Shown here: in pieces, positions 8,116 through 15,787 of the stretch
Position numbering within the stretch: position 1 is the stretch's first letter
Layout of the letters: each line of letters starts with the position of its first letter
Virus record (IMG/VR): IMGVR_UViG_3300036791_000291
Coordinates: 1-39,434 of that record
Reading direction: 5' to 3' (one strand)
DNA from: a virus
DNA: 39,434 nt
Made by a program: the position numbers and the translations under genes
Notes under the pieces: model-generated
Database searches by the model: none
What the model was told of the DNA's origin: nothing
What the model saw: only the letters and a program-made list of their open reading frames with translations

Positions 8116-8464
8116 GTTGCTCACCGAGGCGAGCGCCATCGTCGCCCGGACGGCAGCACTCACCGCCACGCAGACGGCCGCCGCCTATCCGCCGAAGACC
8201 GATCTGGCGAGCAAGCTCACCGTGACGGGATCCTCGGACAGTGGCGGCGTCTCCTATCGCGTCGTCAACCGACACAATCTCGCGGCGATCTACGAATACG
8301 GCACGATGGTTCGGCACACGGCCCTTGGCTACAACCGGGGCGCGATGCCTGCCAGGCCGACGCTGATCCCGATTTCGATGCAGAACCGCCGCGACGTGAT
8401 GTGGCCCGCGTTGATCGCGCTCATCGAGCGGACCGGCGCCATCGTGACGGGGTCGCTGCCGTGA
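8054..8464 (+). CDS. HK97 gp10-like tail component
   Basis: 136 residues. HK97-gp10-like features: GLSELNDALRRLPSELLTEA, a long helix ASAIVARTAALTATQTAAAY, a basic/polar middle DLASKLTVTGSSDSGGVSYR, AAIYEYGTMVRHT, and MPARPTLIPISMQNRRDVMW, where the PARP segment is typical. The family acts in tail completion, linking tail tube to connector. GTG start at 8054, embedded in the upstream gene; its stop overlaps the next GTG (GTGA at 8461). Confidence 0.82.
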   Translation: MGVTISGLSELNDALRRLPSELLTEASAIVARTAALTATQTAAAYPPKTDLASKLTVTGSSDSGGVSYRVVNRHNLAAIYEYGTMVRHTALGYNRGAMPARPTLIPISMQNRRDVMWPALIALIERTGAIVTGSLP

Positions 8465-9327
8465 GTCTGCCAGACACCAGCGCCGTCGATTCCGCCGTGG
8501 TCGGCGTGCTGTCCGGCGATGCCGCTCTGGCGGCGTTGCTCCCTGGTGGCGTGTGGTTTGACATCGCCGAGCAGGGTGCGACGCAGTTCGTGATCGTCTC
8601 GTATGTCGATCATGCGGACTTCGACGCCCAGGGCCAGCGCCCCAGCGCCGTCGAGCAGCTGCGGCTCCAGGTCAAAGCCGTGACGCAAGGGTCGAGCGGG
8701 CTCACCGTCAAGCAGGGTGCCGCGCGGATCCATGAACTGCTGCAGGGGCAACCGCTGGCGATTGACGGCTACGCCCTGATGACACTGAAGCGCGCGTCGC
8801 ATCTGCGCTACACCGAAGTCGATCAGGTCACCAACGAACGGTGGCAGCACCGTGGCGGCCACTACGACGTATGGGTCACGCCCCTCGACGCAGCGGAAGG
8901 AGACGATCCGGTGGGTTACTACGCCATAGATTCGTTCGGCGGCGACCGCAGCGTGTACCAACAGACGGACACGGCGGACGTGTATCCGACCATCGACCCC
9001 TCGCAACCCTACAGCGCCGTGGCGGCGGGCACCGTCGTGCTCGTGCTCGATACCTTGCCTGCCGATGGCCAGGTGGCGTTCGAACTCTCCGCGCGGCTGC
9101 AAGCAGCTGGCGGTGGTGTCATCGGCAAGGCCGCGATCTTCAACCTGGACCGACAGACCGTGATCGCCGGATCCGAACTCACCTTCCCTGCGGATGACGT
9201 GATCGGCACGCGGCGTCGCAGTGCCCCGCTGGCCCTGGCGCCGAGCGTGGCCTACGGCGTCCTGGTCACGACATCCGCCGCCGCGAACGGCTTGGCGGTG
9301 TGGGGCGCCAAGCTCCTGCACCCGTAG
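8461..9327 (+). CDS. Tail terminator-like protein with C-terminal extension
   Basis: 288 residues from GTG 8461, which overlaps the upstream stop. The first ~140 residues fit the DUF3168 / SPP1 gp17-like tail completion family: AVVGVLSGDAALAALLPGGV, FVIVSYVDHADFDAQGQR, LRLQVKAVTQGSSGLTVKQG, LMTLKRASHLRYTEVD, GGHYDVWVTP. The remaining ~145 residues (from about DDPVGYYAIDSFGG) form a separate beta-rich part with DTADVYPTIDPSQPY and VAFELSARLQAAGG, not expected in a plain terminator. It looks like a fusion to a decoration- or adhesin-like domain. Moderately confident in the N-terminal call, low for the C-terminal role. Confidence 0.7.
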   Translation: MSLPDTSAVDSAVVGVLSGDAALAALLPGGVWFDIAEQGATQFVIVSYVDHADFDAQGQRPSAVEQLRLQVKAVTQGSSGLTVKQGAARIHELLQGQPLAIDGYALMTLKRASHLRYTEVDQVTNERWQHRGGHYDVWVTPLDAAEGDDPVGYYAIDSFGGDRSVYQQTDTADVYPTIDPSQPYSAVAAGTVVLVLDTLPADGQVAFELSARLQAAGGGVIGKAAIFNLDRQTVIAGSELTFPADDVIGTRRRSAPLALAPSVAYGVLVTTSAAANGLAVWGAKLLHP

Positions 9328-9337
9328 GAACTGGACC

Positions 9338-10075
9338 ATGAAATATCTACGCCTGTTCGTCGCCTTCGTCGCAGCTGCAATCCTCGGGCTCTCCATCGGC
9401 CTCTGGGGTCAGGCCGAAATCGCGCGCTTCTCGAAGGTCGTGGTGACATCCACCGATCCGGACGCGCTCACCGTGGGCGGCGTGCCGGTCAACGGCGGCG
9501 GCGCGCCCACCTGCGGGCCGAACCAGTTCGTGCAGTCGTCCACCACTTGCAGCAAGGTGTTGCTCGCCGCGAATCCCACGGCGACGACGCCGTTGCTGAC
9601 CGTTGGGTATACGAACAATCCGACGCTGTTTCAGGTCTACAGCGACACCAATCCGAACGATGACGGCATCCGCGTGTTCGGGGGCGTGTACTTCGGCGGG
9701 AGCACGGGCAAGCAACTCGGCGTCGAATCACCTGGCAACGATATCGGCGGGTTTTTTTCCATCACGCAAAACAACGAAATTATGAACGACCTGAATCGGC
9801 CGACGCTCACGTCGGGATTCGGGGCAGGCGCGACGCTGCAGGCGCACGCGACCGGCAGCCTCGGGCGCGTGACGCTGGGCTCGGCGCCGGGCGCGACGTT
9901 AGTGCTCGACACCCAACTCGGATCGGCCGCTCAGGGTCCGGTGTGTCTCATTCAGAACGAAACGACCGCCACGCTGTTGGGGCATACGCAGAGCACGGGC
10001 ACGATCACGATTACGGGCACCTTCGCGGCAGGCGATGTCGTGACGTGGATGTGCTGGGACATGCGCGGGCCATGA
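9338..10075 (+). CDS. Signal-peptide beta-rich protein, function unknown
   Basis: 245 residues. The N-terminus KYLRLFVAFVAAAILGLSIG looks like a Sec signal or membrane anchor (basic, then hydrophobic core). The rest is beta-rich and Gly/Thr-rich: STDPDALTVGGVPVNGG, LFQVYSDTNPNDDGIRVFGG, IGGFFSITQNNEIMND, and a C-terminal TGTITITGTFAAGDVVTWMC, reminiscent of fibre or surface proteins. A signal peptide is unexpected for a virion protein, so export from the lysogen or anchoring in the envelope is plausible. Its stop overlaps the start of the glycosyltransferase gene, suggesting a functional pair. No family recognised. Confidence 0.65.
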   Translation: MKYLRLFVAFVAAAILGLSIGLWGQAEIARFSKVVVTSTDPDALTVGGVPVNGGGAPTCGPNQFVQSSTTCSKVLLAANPTATTPLLTVGYTNNPTLFQVYSDTNPNDDGIRVFGGVYFGGSTGKQLGVESPGNDIGGFFSITQNNEIMNDLNRPTLTSGFGAGATLQAHATGSLGRVTLGSAPGATLVLDTQLGSAAQGPVCLIQNETTATLLGHTQSTGTITITGTFAAGDVVTWMCWDMRGP

Positions 10076-11181
10076 TGATGCGCGAGCGCAACGACGCGGG
10101 CCGCCCGCTGCGCGTGTTGCTGATTCATCCGGGCGCCGCATGGTCCACGCACGACGTGTACGAAGGCCTGGTCTACGGGCTGCGTGCGCACGGCGTCGAG
10201 GTGTTTACCTACCGGCTCGATCTGCAACTCGACGCCTCGCAGAAGGCGTTGTACTGGCTCTGGCGTGGGCGGAAGAAAAGCGACCCGACGTTGCCGAAGC
10301 CAAACGGGGCCGACGTCCTGCACCACGCGGGCGTCTGTGCGCTCGATGCCGCCCTCGACCGCCAGGTGGATGTCGTGCTCGTGGTCTCCGCGATGTTCCT
10401 GCACCCGAACCTGATCGTGAAATGGAAGCGCGCCGGGTTGCGGATCGCGGTGCTGTTCACCGAGTCCCCGTATGACCTGGAACAGGAGCGCGCCGTCGCG
10501 GCGATTGTCGATGGCTGCTGGACGAACGAGCGGTGTGCGGTCGCGGACTTTAAAGAGGTCAACACGCGCACCGGCTACCTGCCGCATGGCTGGCACCCAG
10601 TCACGCACCACCCAGCGCCCACCGCCGACGATGCGGACGTGCCTGCGCACGATGTCGTCTTTGTCGGCTCGGGCTTCCGCGAGCGCGCGCAGTGGTTCAA
10701 CGCTGTGGACTGGACCGGTATTGACGTGGGCCTGTACGGCGCCTGGGATCGCGTCGGGCTGTCGCGCACCATGCAGGCGCGCGTCCGGGGCGGCATCGTC
10801 TCCAACGCGCGCAGCGCGGCCCTGTATCGGCGCGCCAAGATCGGCCTGAACCTCTATCGTCGCAGTCGCGGCTTTTCGGGATTGGCGATCACGCACGCGG
10901 CCGAATCGCTGAACCCGCGCGCCTACGAGCTGGCGGCGTGTGGTGTCTTTCATCTGAGCGAGGCGCGCGCCGAAGTGGGCGAGACGTTTGGCGATCTGGT
11001 GCCGACGTTTCAGACACCGGCTGAAGCCTCGACCTTACTGCGGCAGTGGCTGGCAGACGACAACGGGCGCGCGCGCATTGCCGCCGCGCTTCCGGCCGTA
11101 GTGGCCGAGGCCTCGTGGGTGGATCGATCGCGCATCGTGATCGGAGACCTGCAACGGCTCATCGGAACGGCGGCCGCCTGA
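10072..11181 (+). CDS. Glycosyltransferase, CgeB/GT4-like
   Basis: 369 residues. Two Rossmann-like halves: N-terminal LRVLLIHPGAAWSTHDVYEG with VDVVLVVSAMFLHPNLIVKW and IAVLFTESPYD; C-terminal DVVFVGSGFRERAQWFNAVD, YRRAKIGLNLYRRS and ESLNPRAYELAACGVFHLSE, the last closely resembling the donor-binding end of CgeB-type family-1 glycosyltransferases. It would transfer a sugar from an activated donor in the cytoplasm; the acceptor is unknown. ATG 10072 overlaps the previous stop; ATG 10075 and 10078 are alternatives. It lies inside the tail morphogenesis cluster, between tail terminator and major tail protein, an unusual place. The acceptor might be the upstream signal-peptide protein, a virion protein or host surface glycan. 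Confidence 0.82.
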   Translation: MMMRERNDAGRPLRVLLIHPGAAWSTHDVYEGLVYGLRAHGVEVFTYRLDLQLDASQKALYWLWRGRKKSDPTLPKPNGADVLHHAGVCALDAALDRQVDVVLVVSAMFLHPNLIVKWKRAGLRIAVLFTESPYDLEQERAVAAIVDGCWTNERCAVADFKEVNTRTGYLPHGWHPVTHHPAPTADDADVPAHDVVFVGSGFRERAQWFNAVDWTGIDVGLYGAWDRVGLSRTMQARVRGGIVSNARSAALYRRAKIGLNLYRRSRGFSGLAITHAAESLNPRAYELAACGVFHLSEARAEVGETFGDLVPTFQTPAEASTLLRQWLADDNGRARIAAALPAVVAEASWVDRSRIVIGDLQRLIGTAAA

Positions 11182-11203
11182 CGGCCGAAGGAGAGTTAAC
11201 GCT

Positions 11204-11602
11204 ATGGGTGCATACGCTGGGAAAAGCGGGTTGGTGTATCTCTCGATTTCGGGCACGGACGTGCCCGCGCTCGTGCTGCGGTTGAATGATTGGACGCTGA
11301 ACCGCACCACCGACAAGATCGAAGTAACGTCCTTCCTGGACAAAAACAAAACGTACGTCCAGGGGCTGCCAGACCTCAAAGGCACCTTTAAGGGCTTTTG
11401 GGATCCGGACGAGAGCAAGCCGTTTGCGGCGTCGAAGTCGGTGGACGGCTGCCAGATCGTGCTCTACCCGAGCGCGGATGCGCCGAGCAAGTTCGCGTAC
11501 GGGCCTGCGTGGCTTGACGTGAACATCGACACGCCGGTCGGCGGCGCCGTGGCGATGGACGCGTCGTTCGCCGCGAACGGTAGCTGGAGCGACACGTTCT
11601 GA
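11204..11602 (+). CDS. Major tail protein (tube)
   Basis: 132 residues. The pattern fits short siphovirus tube proteins: GLVYLSISGTDVPALVLRLN, DWTLNRTTDKIEVTSFLDKN, a central GLPDLKGTFKGFWDPDESKP and C-terminal VAMDASFAANGSWSDTF. The tube protein polymerises to form the tail. An SD (GGAG) lies ~11 nt before ATG 11204. It follows the inserted glycosyltransferase and precedes the tail chaperone gene by one small gene. The position before chaperone and tape measure supports the call. Confidence 0.8.
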   Translation: MGAYAGKSGLVYLSISGTDVPALVLRLNDWTLNRTTDKIEVTSFLDKNKTYVQGLPDLKGTFKGFWDPDESKPFAASKSVDGCQIVLYPSADAPSKFAYGPAWLDVNIDTPVGGAVAMDASFAANGSWSDTF

Positions 11603-11874
11603 TGCCAGGCAACACGTTTCGGTATCGGTGGACGGCGGCCGAAGTCCGCTGGGGCTATCAGGTCGCCGCCACCCTGACCGATGTCGTGTTGGTCGTGGAC
11701 GCGAGCGGGTCCGCCCTGACCGCGCGCGTGCTCGGCTCCGATCCGTTTCGGCTGTCGCAGCGGGCCTTAACGCTTCGGGTGAATCGGTCACCGTCGCCCT
11801 GGCGGTGGCCCATCGTATCGCTGCAGATCGCTGGCACCGAGATTCGCGCGCGGCTCGGTCCCGCATTGGAGTAA
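11602..11874 (+). CDS. Small tail-cluster protein, function unknown
   Basis: 90 residues, starting on the last base of the tube gene stop (TGATG). Features are RYRWTAAEVRWGYQVAATLT, LTARVLGSDPFRLSQRALTL and PSPWRWPIVSLQIAGTEIRA, Trp/Arg-rich strands. I believe short proteins of this shape recur between tube and tail chaperone genes in related phages, but no function is known to me. It is tightly coupled to its neighbours, so it is very likely expressed. Confidence 0.7.
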   Translation: MPGNTFRYRWTAAEVRWGYQVAATLTDVVLVVDASGSALTARVLGSDPFRLSQRALTLRVNRSPSPWRWPIVSLQIAGTEIRARLGPALE

Positions 11875-11878
11875 CGAG

Positions 11879-12265
11879 ATGGCCCGCTGTCGCTTTGTAC
11901 AACCGGACTCGAAACGGCTCGACCTGTCGAGCGGTGACTGGATCGAAGTGAAGGTCGAATTGACGGCGGGCGAAACCCGCGATCTGTTCGGCCGCATGCG
12001 GCCCTACGTCACACCGGGCGAACTCAATCAGCTGATCGCGAAGGAGGTCGGCATCGCGCGCATCGTCGCGTACTTGCTCGACTGGTCGTTCGTGGATCCG
12101 GATCTGAAACGCGTGCCGGTCAGCGTGCAGGCCATCGACGGACTGTTTCCCGAGGACTTCGCCGAAGTGCTGTCGGTAATTGACGTCCACATCGCCGCGC
12201 AGGACAGCAAGCGAGCAGCGGAAAAAAACGGACTCGCTGGGTCGACCAACTCCGCAGCGACCTAG
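11879..12265 (+). CDS. Tail assembly chaperone, G-like (zero-frame product)
   Basis: 128 residues. By position (after the tube gene, before the tape measure) and by the frameshift described separately, this is the upstream product of the lambda G/GT-type chaperone pair that coats the tape measure during tail assembly. Visible features are DWIEVKVELTAGETRDLFGR, LIAKEVGIARIVAYLLDWSF, and VQAIDGLFPEDFAEVLSVID, the last pattern being usual in such chaperones. The zero-frame C-terminus after the slip (NGLAGSTNSAAT) is short and low-complexity. Confidence 0.85.
   Translation: MARCRFVQPDSKRLDLSSGDWIEVKVELTAGETRDLFGRMRPYVTPGELNQLIAKEVGIARIVAYLLDWSFVDPDLKRVPVSVQAIDGLFPEDFAEVLSVIDVHIAAQDSKRAAEKNGLAGSTNSAAT
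12223..12229 (+). other. Programmed -1 ribosomal frameshift slippery site (A AAA AAC)
   Basis: The heptamer AAAAAAC is phased as gaA AAA AAC in the zero frame, a canonical X XXY YYZ slip site. Shifting -1 leads into an open frame that continues 47 codons to TGA at 12370-12372, just before the tape measure GTG at 12377. Position and geometry match the lambda G/GT system. Confidence 0.88.
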
Positions 12266-12372
12266 CGATCTGTCATTACATGCACTGGACGCTGCCCGAC
12301 CTGAGAGACCTACCGCAGTCGGTCTATCTGGAGTTGCTGCAGTGGATCCGAGAGCAGGGACCGAAGGAGTGA
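12229..12372 (+). CDS. Tail assembly chaperone T domain, reached by -1 frameshift (GT fusion)
   Basis: Frame entered after slipping at 12223-12229. It begins RTRWVDQLRSDLAICHYMHW and runs through TLPDLRDLPQSVYLELLQWI to the stop at 12370-12372. The complete GT fusion (11879 to 12372 with the shift) is ~164 residues. In lambda-like phages the T part of GT contacts the tape measure/tube and is made at a low ratio relative to G. There is no good independent start; the segment is open through the whole overlap, which supports translation by frameshift. Confidence 0.85.
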   Translation, partial: RTRWVDQLRSDLAICHYMHWTLPDLRDLPQSVYLELLQWIREQGPKE

Positions 12373-12376
12373 ACGC

Positions 12377-15300
12377 GTGGCCATCTCGGCGACCTTCGTG
12401 GCGAATTTTTCGAGTTTTCAGGCCGCCGTTGACCAAGCGCAAACGACGCTCAAAGACTTCGGCGACGGCGCCGACCGCGTGGGCGCGACGCTCAACCGCA
12501 TGGTCGATAACTTCTCGGGCCGCAAGCTGATTCAGCAAGCGACCGAGATGGCGAAGGCCATCGAAGATGTCGGCGGCGTGTCGATGCTGACCGACCAGGA
12601 ACTGCAGCGCATCGGCGCCACGGTTGATCAAGCGTCGCAGAAAATGGAGAAACTCGGCATCGAGGTGCCGCCCGCCTTCACCGCGATCACCGACGCGGCC
12701 AAAACATCCGAAGCGAGTTGGGAACATCTCGGCGAGACCATCACCAAAGCGTTCGAAGATCCCCTCGGCGCGATGAAGCAATTCGGCTCGACGTTCGTGA
12801 CCTCGATCACGGACTCGCTCGGCACCGTCGGCGTGGTCGCCGTTGGCGCCGCGACGGCCCTGGCGGCGATTGGCGTGGGGCTGTTCGAACTCACCGAGAA
12901 GGCCGCAGGCGTTGGCGCGGCCTTCAACGACATGGCCGAATCGACGGGGCTGACGGCCGTGCAGGCCTCTCAACTCTCGACCGCCGTGGAGTTGGCGGGC
13001 GGCAACGTGGACACGATGACGAATGCGATCTTCCAGCTGCAGAAGCGCATGGACGAGGGCGGCCCCGCCGCCGATAAGGTCGCGGCGTCCATCGAAAAAC
13101 TCGGGATCAACGTCACCGATTTTCAGGCACTGAACCCCGGCGACCAGATCCTCGCGCTGTCGGACGGCTTCCGAAACCTCGATCCCAGCATCAGCAAGGC
13201 GGGCATCGCCTTCGATTTGTTCGGGCGGCAGGGCCGCGACATGCTGCCGACGCTGATGAAACCGCTGCAGGATCTGATCGATACCAGCAAGGCGCTCGGC
13301 GCCACGTGGACCGAAGAAGAAACCAAGGCGGCCGAAGACTTCGAAATTCAGATGCGGACGCTGGAGAAAACCGTCACGCAGCTGGGCATCTCGTTCGGGA
13401 AGGATCTGATTCCGGTCGTCTCGTGGTTACTGGATCACTTCGTCGAGTTCGACAAGATCGTCCTGTCGGTGGCCGACAAGATCACCGGGATGACCAAGGG
13501 CGTCCGGTTGCTCGGCGATGCCTATGCCTACGCCGCTGCGGGCTATGCCGCGATGACCGGCAAGACCGACGAGCTTCCTGGCAAATACAAAGACCTCGCG
13601 ACGGCGAGCGAAGCCGCCGCCAAGGCGCAACAGGATCTCAACGATGCGTTGTTCGATAAGTCGCACTCGCCCGATGCCCTGGTGAAGGCCTGGAAGGACG
13701 CGACGACGAACTATAAAAACGTCGTGGGCGATGGGCTCAACCCGCTGCTGGACGGTGAGAAAAATCTGACCGCCACGATGAAGGATCTGAACGACAAATA
13801 CCTGCCCGACCATAAGACGAAGCTCGATGCCGCCAACAAAGCCGCCGCCGATGCCGCCGCCGCCGAGAAAAAACTCAACGACCAACTGATCGCCATCGAG
13901 GGCAACGGCGCGAAGGCCGCCTTCTCGATTGTCTCGACCAATGACGCGCTGGCGGGTCTCGGCCAGAAGGCCGCCGCACCTGCGATCCAGGACGTGGCCA
14001 GTGCCTCGCTGCGCGCGGCAACGGATGTCGATGCGCTGCGTGGCAGCACCGACGACCTGCAACGCTCTGGCCTGTTCCTCGAAGCGGCGATGGCGAAAGT
14101 CAACACGCAGTTCACGACGCTGCCGAATGTGGTGCCGCTGGCCACCAAGGCGCTCGCCGCGTCGCGGGTGGAAGTTGACAGTCTGTCGGACGCCATCGGC
14201 AAAAATTTGTCGCACGTCCTCGATAATCTCCCGTCCGAACTGGAGCGCGCATTCGCCAGTGGCAACGTCTCGAAGGCGATGGCCGACGTCGGCATTCAGA
14301 TCGGGCAAGCCATCGAAAAGCCGATCCTCGCGTCCCTGTCGGATGCGAACAAGGCGGCGATCAGTGCGGGTGTCGGGATTTCGGGCGCGCTCGGGAGTGC
14401 CACCGAAGGGAAAGCCGGTGCGATTGCGGGCAGCATCGCCGCAGGCCTGGGCGGCGCGGCGGTCGCTGCCAGTTCGTTCGGCGCGTCGATGGCGGCCGCT
14501 GGCGTGGCGGGCACGCTCGCCTTGGGTGCCACGACGCTCGGCATCGGTGCCGCTGCTGTCGGCGTGGTGGCCCTGATCAAACATTTCACCAGCCTGAGCC
14601 AGGCCGAGAAGGACGGGCGCGCCCTTGAAGCGCAGTTCGAACAATCCTTCGGCGGCGTGCAACAGATGATCGATGCGGTCGGCGCCGCCTACACCAACAC
14701 CGGCCAATCCGCGACGTCGGCGCAGACCGATATCAAAGCCCTGTTCGATGCCGAGAAGGGTGGCGCGCCAGCGGTCCAAGCGGCGATTGACAAGATCACC
14801 AACTCGCTCGACGCGTCCGCGAAAAAGACGCAGGACGTCGCGACGGGCGTCGATAGCATTACGGCCGCCGCGACGACGCTCGGCGGCACCGTGCCGACGG
14901 CGCTGCAGCCCCTGCTCAAGACCCTCGAATCCCTGCCTGGCCTGACCGATGCGGAGAAAACGTCGCTCGACGGGCTGCTCGGCAGCGGCCAAACCGACTA
15001 CGCCTCGCTGACGAAAATGGCGGCGGGCTACGGACTGACCGTCGATCAGCTTGGGCCGAAATTCGAGCAGGCGGACATCTCCAGCCGCGCCGACCAGATC
15101 GTGAAGGACTTCCAGTCGCTGACCGACGCGGGTGCGGATGCTGGCAACGTGATGGGCGGCATGGCCACGCAGGTGTCGGCGCTGGTGGACAACGCGATCC
15201 AGTACGGATCAACACTGCCGACTGCGCTGAAACCGATCATCGACAACCTGGCTGCTGCGGGCAAGCTCACCGACTCGACCGGCAAAAAACTTGACGACCT

Positions 15301-15787
15301 GTCCGGTATCACGTTCGATGACGCCAGCGATCCGCTCGCCAAAGGGCTCGCGTCACTGACCGATGCGATCAATAACCTGATCACGCTCCTGAGCGGACTG
15401 CCTGCGACGGCGGCGACAGCGGCCGCAGGGATCAGTGCGAACCTCAGTAAGGTGCAGGTGCAGCCCGTCACGATTCCCTTCAACTACGCGCAGCAGGGAC
15501 CATCGCCGTCCGAGCAGCAGCCTGAGACGCACGCCTCGGGCGGCATCGTCGGCATGGGCGGCGGCTTTCCTGGTGGCCCGGTCGGCACCGACACCGTGCC
15601 CGCCTGGCTGACCCCTGGCGAACGGGTGCTCACCGTGGCCGAACAGCAGGCGCTCGCGGCGGGCGGCGGCTCATCGGACATCCACATCGAGGTACCGGTG
15701 ACGGTGGACGGCCGCGAAATTGCGCGGGTCGTCACCGACTATCAATCGCGCGACCTGCAGTCACGCCGGAAACTCTCGGCCGCCTAG
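12377..15787 (+). CDS. Tape measure protein
   Basis: 1136 residues, the longest product here, setting tail length. Long Ala-rich helical stretches dominate, with hydrophobic segments typical of the membrane-active core: VGVVAVGAATALAAIGVGLF (~residues 150-170) and the region around AAGVAGTLALGATTLGIGAA (~700-735). The C-terminus has GGPVGTDTVPAWLTPGERVL, a very common tape measure ending. GTG start at 12377, five bases after the chaperone fusion stop. No lysozyme or peptidase motif is obvious. A 1136-residue tape measure would predict a tail of very roughly 170 nm by the usual 1.5 Angstrom per residue rule. Confidence 0.93.
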   Translation: MAISATFVANFSSFQAAVDQAQTTLKDFGDGADRVGATLNRMVDNFSGRKLIQQATEMAKAIEDVGGVSMLTDQELQRIGATVDQASQKMEKLGIEVPPAFTAITDAAKTSEASWEHLGETITKAFEDPLGAMKQFGSTFVTSITDSLGTVGVVAVGAATALAAIGVGLFELTEKAAGVGAAFNDMAESTGLTAVQASQLSTAVELAGGNVDTMTNAIFQLQKRMDEGGPAADKVAASIEKLGINVTDFQALNPGDQILALSDGFRNLDPSISKAGIAFDLFGRQGRDMLPTLMKPLQDLIDTSKALGATWTEEETKAAEDFEIQMRTLEKTVTQLGISFGKDLIPVVSWLLDHFVEFDKIVLSVADKITGMTKGVRLLGDAYAYAAAGYAAMTGKTDELPGKYKDLATASEAAAKAQQDLNDALFDKSHSPDALVKAWKDATTNYKNVVGDGLNPLLDGEKNLTATMKDLNDKYLPDHKTKLDAANKAAADAAAAEKKLNDQLIAIEGNGAKAAFSIVSTNDALAGLGQKAAAPAIQDVASASLRAATDVDALRGSTDDLQRSGLFLEAAMAKVNTQFTTLPNVVPLATKALAASRVEVDSLSDAIGKNLSHVLDNLPSELERAFASGNVSKAMADVGIQIGQAIEKPILASLSDANKAAISAGVGISGALGSATEGKAGAIAGSIAAGLGGAAVAASSFGASMAAAGVAGTLALGATTLGIGAAAVGVVALIKHFTSLSQAEKDGRALEAQFEQSFGGVQQMIDAVGAAYTNTGQSATSAQTDIKALFDAEKGGAPAVQAAIDKITNSLDASAKKTQDVATGVDSITAAATTLGGTVPTALQPLLKTLESLPGLTDAEKTSLDGLLGSGQTDYASLTKMAAGYGLTVDQLGPKFEQADISSRADQIVKDFQSLTDAGADAGNVMGGMATQVSALVDNAIQYGSTLPTALKPIIDNLAAAGKLTDSTGKKLDDLSGITFDDASDPLAKGLASLTDAINNLITLLSGLPATAATAAAGISANLSKVQVQPVTIPFNYAQQGPSPSEQQPETHASGGIVGMGGGFPGGPVGTDTVPAWLTPGERVLTVAEQQALAAGGGSSDIHIEVPVTVDGREIARVVTDYQSRDLQSRRKLSAA

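Noticed and set aside
11159-12973. A 604-residue minus-strand frame under the tail genes
   Set aside because: Arg/His/Gly-rich shadow of the GC-rich plus-strand coding sequence; plus-strand genes here have clear family patterns and spacing.
13427-14992. A 521-residue minus-strand frame under the tape measure
   Set aside because: Antisense shadow of the tape measure gene; composition is Arg/Gly/Val-rich with no domain pattern.
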